From positions 1 to 64,000 of the forward strand of contig CAIOIZ010000138.1 in NCBI GenBank assembly GCA_903858475.1: DNA of 64,000 nt. The letters run 5' to 3'. This document shows positions 56,038-63,790 of the stretch, piece after piece; position 1 is the first letter of the stretch; each line of letters begins with the position of its first letter. The position numbers and the translations under genes were made by a program. The DNA is from an uncultured Bacteroidota bacterium. GTDB taxonomy: Bacteria; Bacteroidota; Bacteroidia; Chitinophagales; Chitinophagaceae. Below the pieces are notes generated by a model. The model saw only the letters and a list, made by a program, of their open reading frames with translations, did not search any database and had not been told where the DNA came from.

Positions 56038-57354
56038 ATGACAACTTCATTTGCTGTTAAAAATGAGCGCAAAAACAATCTTCGCCTTAAGAACTCACCA
56101 CTCTTAATTGTTATTTATATTTCAGTTTGTGCTTTTGTGATTTATAGTTCAATGTATGGATTTCGAAAACCTTATACTGTTGGGGAATATGGAACCCTGC
56201 ATTTTTTTGGAATTTCTTATAAAGTATGTTTAGTAATCGCCCAGGTATTGGGCTATATGTGTAGTAAATTTTTAGGGATACGCTTTATTTCTTCTATGAA
56301 GCCTGAAAATCGCCTAAAATATATTTTGTTATTTATAGGCATTGCATGGCTGGCATTATTGTTATTCGCTTTAATACCGGCGCCGCTTAATATACTTTGT
56401 ATGTTTATCAATGGACTTCCACTAGGGATGGTTTTTGGATTGGTTTTCGGATTTTTAGAGGGTAGGAAGACTACAGAAATAATGGGAGCTATACTAGTTA
56501 CTAGTTTTATTTTTGCTGCAGGAGTAGCCAAATCTTTAGGTAAGTGGTTATTGCTTGACTGTAATATCAATGGCAATTGGATGCCATTTGTAGCGGGTGC
56601 ATTTTTTATAATACCCTTACTTGTTGCAGTGGGGCTTTTGCAGTTTGCTCCTGCCCCAAATCAAGAAGATATTGCCCTGAGAACAGTTAGGAATCCGATG
56701 ACTGCCACTGAGCGGAAAGCATTTATTCGAACCTTTGGTTTTACCCTGATTCCTGTGGTCCTATCTTATGCTATTTTTACCATCACCAGAGATTTTTGCG
56801 AGGATTTTGTTAATGAACTTTGGGCTGAAACTGGATTTAAGAATAACGCTTCCATTTTTACACAATCAAGTAGTATTATTTCCTGTATTGTATTGGTAGT
56901 GATAGCTGTTTTTTTTCTTATTAAAAATAATTTACTCGCATTTAGGTTAACCCATTTTTTAGTAATGATTGGAATTTCCATTTCCGCAATTTCAACCTTT
57001 CTTTTTAATGCAAATTTTATTGGCCCTTTTAGCTGGATTTTATTTGCAATTTCCGGCTTGTACCTTGCCTATCTGCCCTTTAATTGTTTATATTTTGAAA
57101 GAATGCTTGCCTTACATAAGATTAAAGGCAATGTTGGTTTTGTTATGTATATCGCTGATGCATTTGGGTATCTTGGTACTGTCAGCGTATTACTAATAAA
57201 AGAGTTTATTCCCCTTCAATATAACTGGGTAAACTTCTTTTCATTTTTATTTTATACAGCTGCAATTTTGGGTTTACTATTGATGGTGCTTACATTGAAA
57301 CTACACAATAATCTAATTTTAAAATTATGGAAAAAAGAACAGCCATTGTTATAG
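56038..57354 (+). CDS. MFS transporter, DUF5690 family (organophosphate antiporter-like)
   Basis: A 438-aa inner-membrane protein with about 12 helices. It starts with a MYGFRKPYTVGEY motif like those of glycerol-3-phosphate/hexose-phosphate antiporters (GlpT/UhpT/SLC37 group). The family DUF5690 has no assigned substrate. Position between the phosphonatase-like and FAD genes (2 bp after the former; 28-bp overlap with the latter) suggests that it imports the phosphonate released by the phosphoesterases. Assignment to transport is firm, the substrate is inferred. Confidence 0.8.
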   Translation: MTTSFAVKNERKNNLRLKNSPLLIVIYISVCAFVIYSSMYGFRKPYTVGEYGTLHFFGISYKVCLVIAQVLGYMCSKFLGIRFISSMKPENRLKYILLFIGIAWLALLLFALIPAPLNILCMFINGLPLGMVFGLVFGFLEGRKTTEIMGAILVTSFIFAAGVAKSLGKWLLLDCNINGNWMPFVAGAFFIIPLLVAVGLLQFAPAPNQEDIALRTVRNPMTATERKAFIRTFGFTLIPVVLSYAIFTITRDFCEDFVNELWAETGFKNNASIFTQSSSIISCIVLVVIAVFFLIKNNLLAFRLTHFLVMIGISISAISTFLFNANFIGPFSWILFAISGLYLAYLPFNCLYFERMLALHKIKGNVGFVMYIADAFGYLGTVSVLLIKEFIPLQYNWVNFFSFLFYTAAILGLLLMVLTLKLHNNLILKLWKKEQPLL

Positions 57355-58466
57355 GCGCTGGAATAGTTGGACTTGCAACTGCAAGGGCCTTAGGTCAAGC
57401 TGGATTTTCAGTTAAAGTATTTGAGCGGAATGCTAAAGCTATTGGGGCCTCTATAAGAAATTTTGGTATGGTCTGGCCAATTGGTCAGCCAATGGGGAAA
57501 TTATATAAACGGGCTATGCGTAGTCGCGAAATATGGATGCAAATTTCTAAGATAACAGGAATTTGGTCGCATGCATGCGGAAGCTTACACTTGGCTTATT
57601 CTTTGGAAGAATGGCAGGTGTTAAAAGAGTTAGCAGAAATATTTAAATTGGAGGGGCGGGATGTTCAATTATATTCAGCAGAAAAAATTCAAGCTGAGTA
57701 CGAATATGTGCAATTAAATAACTTATACGGAGGATTGTTTAGTGCCGATGAATTACTTGTTGACCCTAGAGAAGCACTGAATCAAATTCCAAACTACCTC
57801 AGTGAACAATTCGGGATTGAATTTTATTGGAATAACTGTGTAAATAAAATTGAAGACAAAGTTGTATACATTGGCAACAAAGCAGCATATAGTGCAGAAA
57901 TAATTGTTGTTTGTAGTGGCATGGATTTTGAAACACTTTACCCTGAGGTATTTGAAAGTGCAACAATAACAAAGTGTAAACTTCAAATGTTAAGATCAGT
58001 TATACAGCCCAACGATTTTAAACTTCGTACGGCTATTTGCGGTGGACTTTCACTTCTTCACTATACAAGTTTTAAAGCAGCCCCTTCTTTAGCAACACTA
58101 CATAAAAAATTAAAAACTGAAATGGACATTTATCTTTCAAATGGCATACATGTGATGGCTGCACAAAATGGCATTAATCAAATAACTATTGGCGACTCTC
58201 ATGAATATGGGCAATCCTTTGACCCTTTTGACAAATCTTATATCAACCAATTAATATTAGATTATCTACAAGGAATATTGAAGATTCCGAATCAGGCAAT
58301 CGAAGAAACCTGGCATGGCATATATCCTAAAATGACCAATGGAGATACGGAAATGTGTCTTTCACCTGAGCCTGGCGTATTTATCATTAATGGATTGGGG
58401 GGGGCGGGGATGACCCTATCTTTCGGATTGGCTGAAGAATTGATTGGAGAAATCATTGGGAAGTGA
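57327..58466 (+). CDS. FAD-dependent oxidoreductase, phosphonate-associated (TIGR03364-like)
   Basis: A 379-aa flavoenzyme of the DAO/GlyOx fold. The N-terminus has the FAD-binding GAGIVGLATARAL and KVFERN (Glu at about 34). The C-terminus has NGLGGAGMTLSFGLAEEL. The TIGR03364 group is found next to phosphonatase-like genes, and related enzymes oxidise aminoethylphosphonate or its N-methyl form to phosphonoacetaldehyde (recalled from recent literature). Here it would supply the HAD enzyme two genes upstream. It overlaps the transporter gene by 28 bp. It is the last gene of the operon. Confidence 0.82.
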   Translation: MEKRTAIVIGAGIVGLATARALGQAGFSVKVFERNAKAIGASIRNFGMVWPIGQPMGKLYKRAMRSREIWMQISKITGIWSHACGSLHLAYSLEEWQVLKELAEIFKLEGRDVQLYSAEKIQAEYEYVQLNNLYGGLFSADELLVDPREALNQIPNYLSEQFGIEFYWNNCVNKIEDKVVYIGNKAAYSAEIIVVCSGMDFETLYPEVFESATITKCKLQMLRSVIQPNDFKLRTAICGGLSLLHYTSFKAAPSLATLHKKLKTEMDIYLSNGIHVMAAQNGINQITIGDSHEYGQSFDPFDKSYINQLILDYLQGILKIPNQAIEETWHGIYPKMTNGDTEMCLSPEPGVFIINGLGGAGMTLSFGLAEELIGEIIGK

Positions 58467-58539
58467 TTGTCATCGGTTTAAAATATTTTTTAAGCCATAC
58501 TTAAAGCTCCCTTGAATTTATTTTTGAAAAACCCGGCGG

Positions 58540-58618
58540 CTTAACATTCCCGTAACATACAGGTAACATTAGCGTAACCTTTCATTCATCTTCTCGTAAC
58601 ATACAAGGCTTCTCTTTG
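58540..58618 (+). promoter_or_regulatory. PhoB-box-like array (six 11-bp units) and promoter of the TBDR operon
   Basis: Units at 58540 (CTTAACA), 58551 (CGTAACA), 58562 (GGTAACA), 58573 (CGTAACC), 58584 (poor match) and 58595 (CGTAACA) have exact 11-bp phasing; five of six carry TAAC. The last unit ends 9 nt before TTTG at 58615, with CTTCT at 58609. The start codon is 15 bp further. PhoB boxes in E. coli are likewise tandem 11-bp units. Confidence 0.65.
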
Positions 58619-58633
58619 CACAAATATTATTGC

Positions 58634-61408
58634 ATGAGATTCCTATTAATAGTTACCAGTTTATTCCTTTCCATTTCAGCAATGGCTCAGAAAGGAAGGA
58701 TGGAAGGTAAAATCACTGATTCCAAAACCGGAAGCCCATTGGCAGGCATATCGGTTATCATAAAAGAAACAAACAATGGGGTTGCTACTGATGTGAGCGG
58801 AAGATTTAGTTTCAATATTGAAATTGGTAAGAAATACACATTGAAGATTAGTGCGACCAATTATATAGGAAAAGAAGTAAACGAAATTGAAACAGGAACA
58901 GATGGGATTGCACATGTAGACATTGTATTAGAATTGAAATCTAAAACCAACGAAGAAGTAGTAGTTCGTTCTAGCTCTTTTAGAAAAGAAACAGTCAACG
59001 CCTTGTTGGGCTTTCAAAAAAATACCAATACAGTTGCTTCCGTAATTTCATCAGAAGCTATTCGCAGAAGTCCAGATAAAAATACCGGCGAAATTTTAAA
59101 GCGTACTCCAGGCGCCAGCGTTCAAGAAGGTAAATTCATTGTTATTAGAGGGTTGGCCGATCGTTATAACCAGGCTATGTTAAATGGCATCTTATTAACT
59201 AGTACAGAGCCTGACCGCAAAACTTTTTCGTTTGATATGATTCCTGCCGCCATGGTAGATAATATCATTATCAATAAAGCCTTTGTTCCTGAATATCCTG
59301 GCGAGTGGGCGGGCGGATTAATTCAAGTAAATACAAAAGACATTCCTGCTAAAGGTTTTTTTAATATTCAATTAGGAACGGGGTTTAATACCCAAACTAT
59401 TGGTAATAAATTTTATAAGGACCAGGGTGGTAAATTGGATTGGTTGGGCATAGATGATGGGGCCAGAAATTTGCCAGCTGATTATACTAGAAAAGCCGAG
59501 TTTGATATTTTATCCCCAGCTGCTAAAACTGCTATTGGAAAAAAAATGAGAAATGCTTGGAGTCCTATTGAAACAGATGCTCCATTAAATGCCTCCTTTC
59601 AGGCAAACGGTGGTTTTTCCACCAAGCTTTTTGGAAAGAAATTCGGTGGTATTTTTGGAATAACCTATAGCAAAGCAAGTAAAAACTTGGAATTGTTGAA
59701 CAGGTCTAATGCAATTGATGAAATCACCAATGTAGTAAGTGTTGTTTCCGATTTTAATGACAGACGATATCAAAAGGATGTTACAGTAGGTGCATTGGGT
59801 AGTTTTAGTTTACAATTTAATCCGCGCAATAAAATAGCTGTAAAGACAATCGTGAATGTTAACTCAGCTAATTCTGTTTCTCAACGTAATGGGGTTGATT
59901 TCTCTAGAACTGATCAGCTAAAGGGCAATGAATTTACTTTTAAAGAAAATACTTTCTTTACCGTACAGGCTTCAGGCGAACATAGCCTTCTTAAGCCATT
60001 GAAATTAAAATGGTATGGTGCCTTTAATATTTTGGATGGATATATTCCTGATCAAAGGAGAATTTTATATTCTAGAAACAATGGAACACAAGATCCATAC
60101 AGACTGATTATCTCCAATACGCTTTCTCAACAAAGCGGGAGCAGGATTTATCAAACATTGAATGATTATATCTACACAGGTGGCGGCGATTTATCTTATA
60201 ATTTCAAGTGGTTGAATCTTTCTCAAACCATCAAGGCTGGTTATATGTTGCAAATAAAAGACCGTTTGTTCGATGCACAGCTATTTGCCAACTACTTGCC
60301 ACTAGATAATCCTACACTTCGTTTGGCACAGCCTACCGTAGTATTTGCCAGTGCAAATTTTGGCAATGGCACAGGAGGCAATATAGCTTTTGATGCCATT
60401 AAAGGAAATACATTCCGCTATATGGCCAATACCATTTTGAATGCTGGCTTTTTACAATTGGACAACCAGTTTACAGAAAAATTAAGAATTGTATGGGGAC
60501 TGAGAGTTGAAAACTATGATCAATTAGTAGGCAGTGTTAAAAAATGGGACCCTCGTCATACTTATTCAAAGCTGACTGATTTTTTACCCGGTATCAATGT
60601 GACTTACAAATTGAATAATAATAGCAATTTGCGTTTGTCAGGATCTCAAACAGTTATTCGCCCCGAATTGCGTGAATTGGCTTCTCTGAACTTATATGAT
60701 TTTGAGTTGAATGCTTCTGTACAAGGAAATCCTACTTTGAAAAGAACTAAGGTATCGAACCTTGATTTGCGATATGAAATTTATCCTAGAGCTGGCGAAG
60801 TATTAACGGCAGGGGTATTTTATAAAGACTTTTCGAATCCAATCGAGCAATTATTTAATGGACAGGGTGGCGGCTCCAGTACTTTCACTTATGCGAATGC
60901 AAAAAAAGCAAACTCATATGGCGCTGAATTGGAATTTCGCAAAAAACTTGATTTCAATAGTCGGTTAAAGAATTTCACTTTCCAAGCAAATGCTGCCTTG
61001 ATTAAAAGTCGTGTAAAGGATGAAACATTCAAATTAGACAGAACCTTGCAAGGCCAATCTCCCTATATTTTAAATCTAGGCTTATTGTACGATCACGAAA
61101 AATCAGGATTTAATGCCACTTTATTATTCAACCAAATTGGACAACGTATCTATTTAGTAGGAGATATTCAAGGTGGTGCGCCTGATATTTATGAAGCACC
61201 TCGCCCAGTATTGGACCTTCAATTAGCAAAAAAATTATTGGATAAAAAGGCAGAGATTAAATTAAATATATCGGACCTCTTTAACCATGTCCAATATTTT
61301 TATCAGAATCCGGGAGGCAAACTGACATTTCAAAAAGGAACGGATGCCTATCGATTCACAAGAAAATATGGCACCAATTTTAACCTTTCTTTCAACTATT
61401 CATTTTAA
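58634..61408 (+). CDS. TonB-dependent receptor with carboxypeptidase-like domain
   Basis: A 924-aa outer-membrane receptor. Signal peptide MRFLLIVTSLFLSISAMAQ, a carboxypeptidase-D-like domain (about residues 22-105), a plug with NVIIRGLADRYNQAMLNG-type sequence after SSEAIRRSPDKN, and a barrel ending in Phe. The ATG at 58634 is chosen rather than a TTG at 58616, because the signal peptide begins here. It lies behind a strong PhoB-box-like array and is followed 24 bp later by a lipoprotein gene. A phosphate-starvation role is inferred; the ligand is unknown. Confidence 0.92.
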   Translation: MRFLLIVTSLFLSISAMAQKGRMEGKITDSKTGSPLAGISVIIKETNNGVATDVSGRFSFNIEIGKKYTLKISATNYIGKEVNEIETGTDGIAHVDIVLELKSKTNEEVVVRSSSFRKETVNALLGFQKNTNTVASVISSEAIRRSPDKNTGEILKRTPGASVQEGKFIVIRGLADRYNQAMLNGILLTSTEPDRKTFSFDMIPAAMVDNIIINKAFVPEYPGEWAGGLIQVNTKDIPAKGFFNIQLGTGFNTQTIGNKFYKDQGGKLDWLGIDDGARNLPADYTRKAEFDILSPAAKTAIGKKMRNAWSPIETDAPLNASFQANGGFSTKLFGKKFGGIFGITYSKASKNLELLNRSNAIDEITNVVSVVSDFNDRRYQKDVTVGALGSFSLQFNPRNKIAVKTIVNVNSANSVSQRNGVDFSRTDQLKGNEFTFKENTFFTVQASGEHSLLKPLKLKWYGAFNILDGYIPDQRRILYSRNNGTQDPYRLIISNTLSQQSGSRIYQTLNDYIYTGGGDLSYNFKWLNLSQTIKAGYMLQIKDRLFDAQLFANYLPLDNPTLRLAQPTVVFASANFGNGTGGNIAFDAIKGNTFRYMANTILNAGFLQLDNQFTEKLRIVWGLRVENYDQLVGSVKKWDPRHTYSKLTDFLPGINVTYKLNNNSNLRLSGSQTVIRPELRELASLNLYDFELNASVQGNPTLKRTKVSNLDLRYEIYPRAGEVLTAGVFYKDFSNPIEQLFNGQGGGSSTFTYANAKKANSYGAELEFRKKLDFNSRLKNFTFQANAALIKSRVKDETFKLDRTLQGQSPYILNLGLLYDHEKSGFNATLLFNQIGQRIYLVGDIQGGAPDIYEAPRPVLDLQLAKKLLDKKAEIKLNISDLFNHVQYFYQNPGGKLTFQKGTDAYRFTRKYGTNFNLSFNYSF

Positions 61409-61432
61409 TAATATAAAAATCAAAACTAGGAT

Positions 61433-62893
61433 ATGAAAAAGTACATTTTATTCGCTGCTGTTGCTCTCATGGCAATCTCTATTTCCAGCTGTCGGAAAAT
61501 TGAAACAGATGGTGAGATTCAGGTAGTAGTAGTAAATGGTGGAGGAACACCCACTACTGGTGGCCAAACCATTACATTACAAGGACGTATCAATGCTGAT
61601 ACATTATTGCGTAAGACCAACACCTATATCCTTAAAGGATTGGTTTATATGGTCGGTAATCATACCATTACCATTGAAGCAGGAACAGTTATCAAGGGTT
61701 CATTCAGTGGATCTGATGTGGCTGCTTTGATCATTACGCGTGGTTCAAAAATCATTGCTCAAGGTACCCCCACTGAACCCATTATTTTCACTTCTGCTTC
61801 ACCTAATCCTCAGTCAGGTGATTGGGCTGGTATAGTGCTTTGCGGCAAGGCTGGCTATAATTTAAGTTATAATGGTATCAATGGATTGTTTCAAGTTGAA
61901 GGAGGTATCGACAATTCATTTGGAGATGGTATAGCTGGTTCTGGCGATGCTGTAGCAGCTACTCCTGTTGACAATGATAATTCTGGAATTCTGCAATACG
62001 TTCGTATTGAATATGCTGGCTATGCTTTTCAACCAGATAAAGAAGTTAATAGCTTGACCATGGCATGTGTAGGAAACGGAACTACCATTGATCATATTCA
62101 AACAGTTTATGCAAAAGATGACGCCTACGAGTGGTTTGGCGGCAGTGTAAATTGTAAATACCTGATTGCTTATAAAACACAGGATGATGATTTTGATACA
62201 GATAATGGCTTTAGTGGTAAAGTACAGTTTGGTTTAATTATTCGTGATTCTGTTATTGCAGATATCTCTACTTCTGAAGCTTTCGAAAGTGATAATAATG
62301 CAACTGGCACAACAGCAAGTCCTAAAACGAAGGCGATTTTTACAAATATTACTGCCATTGGCCCAAGAGCTACTTTAAATAATTTTGGTAATACATTATT
62401 TCGTGCGGGTGCTCAGATCAGAAGAAATTCAGCCATCTGTATTTTCAATTCAATCATCATGGGATGGCCTCAAGGTATTTTAATTGATGCTACTACGGGT
62501 ACTTCTACTGCTTTAAATATCGAGGATAGTAGTTTGAGACTAAGAAATGTAACCTTGGCTGGTAATACCATCAATATGAAGTTTTCTGGTACTGCAGGAG
62601 CCACTATTAATTCTGATGCAGCATTGACTAGTTGGTTTACCAATAGCTATTATAATAATGATATTCTTACCAATACATCGGATGCAAAATTGATTCAACC
62701 ATTTAATTATTCAGCTCCTGATCCTACCCCTTTTGGTGGTTCAAACGGAAACCAGAAAATTATCAACGGTGGTGATTTTTCTGATCCAAAATTCGCTGGG
62801 GATACTTTTTTAGATAAAACAGTAACATTCCGGGGCGGTATAGCTCCAGCAGGTCCTTTGGCTAGCTGGTGGAAAGGATGGACTAAATTCTAA
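61433..62893 (+). CDS. Beta-helix-like surface lipoprotein
   Basis: A 486-aa lipoprotein with lipobox SISSC (Cys20). The body has many short beta-strand repeats rich in Gly, Asn, Thr and Ile (ITIEAGTVIKGSFSG, GTPTEPIIFTSA), the look of a right-handed parallel beta-helix. No catalytic site is recognised. It sits 24 bp after the TonB receptor, so it is probably that receptor's surface partner or ligand-binding protein, taking the place of SusD. No homologue with known function comes to mind. Confidence 0.75.
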   Translation: MKKYILFAAVALMAISISSCRKIETDGEIQVVVVNGGGTPTTGGQTITLQGRINADTLLRKTNTYILKGLVYMVGNHTITIEAGTVIKGSFSGSDVAALIITRGSKIIAQGTPTEPIIFTSASPNPQSGDWAGIVLCGKAGYNLSYNGINGLFQVEGGIDNSFGDGIAGSGDAVAATPVDNDNSGILQYVRIEYAGYAFQPDKEVNSLTMACVGNGTTIDHIQTVYAKDDAYEWFGGSVNCKYLIAYKTQDDDFDTDNGFSGKVQFGLIIRDSVIADISTSEAFESDNNATGTTASPKTKAIFTNITAIGPRATLNNFGNTLFRAGAQIRRNSAICIFNSIIMGWPQGILIDATTGTSTALNIEDSSLRLRNVTLAGNTINMKFSGTAGATINSDAALTSWFTNSYYNNDILTNTSDAKLIQPFNYSAPDPTPFGGSNGNQKIINGGDFSDPKFAGDTFLDKTVTFRGGIAPAGPLASWWKGWTKF

Positions 62894-62912
62894 TAACCAT
62901 AAACCTTATCTT

Positions 62913-62943
62913 AAAGGCATTCAGTATTTACTGAATGCCTTTT
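62913..62943 (+). terminator. Terminator after the beta-helix lipoprotein gene
   Basis: Perfect 13-bp stem AAAGGCATTCAGT/ACTGAATGCCTTT with a four-base loop and a T-run. It ends the TonB receptor/lipoprotein operon or partly reads through into the next small gene. Confidence 0.92.
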
Positions 62944-62960
62944 AATTTAATTGATATTGT

Positions 62961-63440
62961 ATGAAAATAATTGCCTATTCACTTGTATTAATAATGATGT
63001 TGGAAGCTTGCCAACATAAGCAAAGGCCACTTGGAAAATTGGATAAACAATGGATTGATTCAATCATTCATGCCAGCGATAGCAATTTTTCAAAACCATA
63101 TTACAGAACAGACTTTGTAACGGCGATCTATTATTTAAATAAAAAAGATTCCACCATTTGTCAAATAATGAAGGACTCTTCTAACAATATTCGTCAGATT
63201 ACTGTCATGAATAAGGACCAAAGAACTTTCTTTGGACAATATTATAAAAACGGAAATATGCTGGCTGATATTCCACTTGATGCATATGGACAGTTTCATG
63301 GGAAAGCGCTTTATTATTATGAATCGGGTATAGTTCAGGCCCAGGGTCAATTTCTGCATGGGGTTAAAATAGGGGAATGGCAATATTTTACCCCTGCCGG
63401 AAAACCTGAAAAGAAAGAGTCATACGATAAGCCAGCATAA
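62961..63440 (+). CDS. Small lipoprotein with MORN-like repeats
   Basis: A 159-aa lipoprotein (lipobox LEAC, Cys17). The second half has two MORN-2-like repeats (GQFHGKALYYYESG and GQFLHGVKIGEWQYF). Such repeats occur in YwqK-type and other small proteins of unclear function. The protein lies just after a terminator and before a 350-bp non-coding stretch, so it may be transcribed by read-through or its own promoter. No catalytic role can be assigned. Confidence 0.75.
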   Translation: MKIIAYSLVLIMMLEACQHKQRPLGKLDKQWIDSIIHASDSNFSKPYYRTDFVTAIYYLNKKDSTICQIMKDSSNNIRQITVMNKDQRTFFGQYYKNGNMLADIPLDAYGQFHGKALYYYESGIVQAQGQFLHGVKIGEWQYFTPAGKPEKKESYDKPA

Positions 63441-63470
63441 TTATCACAATACGAAATGGTATATTTTAAA

Positions 63471-63526
63471 GATAATGTTTACATAATCTTCAGATAATCA
63501 TAGGTTAACAATGTCTTCTGAATTTG
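63471..63526 (+). promoter_or_regulatory. PhoB-box-like array upstream of an ORF-free segment
   Basis: 11-bp units start at 63471 (GATAATG), 63482 (CATAATC), 63493 (GATAATC) and 63504 (GTTAACA); all carry TAA at positions 3-5. The last unit ends 8 nt before TTTG at 63523, and CTTCT lies at 63515, the same spacing and motif as at 42531-42598 and 58540-58618. Confidence 0.5.
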
Positions 63527-63531
63527 CACTG

Positions 63532-63623
63532 TAATATTTGAACTATAACAAAAATTTCCTTAAGCAAAAGCAAGTTTTTCTCATGCTTGTATCCACCTGG
63601 TAGTCTTGCCGGGTGCTTTTTTT
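63532..63623 (+). ncRNA. Candidate PhoB-controlled small RNA, about 90 nt
   Basis: A PhoB-box-like promoter ends just upstream, no ORF lies within, and a terminator closes the segment at 63594-63623. The transcript would contain a first hairpin from AAGCA and TGCTT segments (about 63562-63590) and the terminator stem. Alternatively it is an attenuated 5' leader of the gene at 63791. Confidence 0.4.
63594..63623 (+). terminator. Terminator in the 3' non-coding region
   Basis: Stem CACCTGG with CCGGGTG (one G-T wobble), loop of eight nt, followed by seven Ts. It faces the plus strand and ends the proposed small RNA. Confidence 0.85.
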
Positions 63624-63643
63624 AATGTTACCAAATTGTTACT
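63622..63643 (-). promoter_or_regulatory. Reverse-oriented pair of 11-bp PhoB-box-like units
   Basis: On the minus strand two units, AGTAACA (63643-63637) and GGTAACA (63632-63626), are exactly 11 bp apart and match the array core. No TTTG follows at 8-9 nt on that strand, so it may be an operator for the downstream plus-strand gene or a chance match. Confidence 0.3.
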
Positions 63644-63790
63644 ATGCACATTTAAATCACATTCTTTTTCACAGCTAGTTAATAGGGGCTATAAGTATTA
63701 TTTTCACTAGCTATTATTAAAGGAACTACTTGTATTTTATAATGCTATTTTGTTTTAAATAAGTCAATTTAACTATATAAAAACATTCAT

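Larger units (their letters stand above)
63441..63790 (+). other. 350-bp non-coding region with promoter, hairpins and terminator
   Basis: No gene is visible between the MORN-like lipoprotein and the partial gene at 63791. The region holds a phased 11-bp array (63471-63514), a TTTG element (63523), a possible small RNA and terminator (63532-63623), a reverse-oriented repeat pair (63622-63643) and a 7-bp inverted repeat AGCTAGT/ACTAGCT at 63673-63712. Confidence 0.7.

Noticed and set aside
57327-57354. Overlap of transporter and FAD genes as a frameshift or assembly error
   Set aside because: Both proteins have complete, normal ends, and the overlap is short; it fits translational coupling.
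58467-58539. Possible terminator after the FAD oxidoreductase gene
   Set aside because: A short AT-rich inverted repeat is present but without a T-run after the second arm; support is too weak to list.
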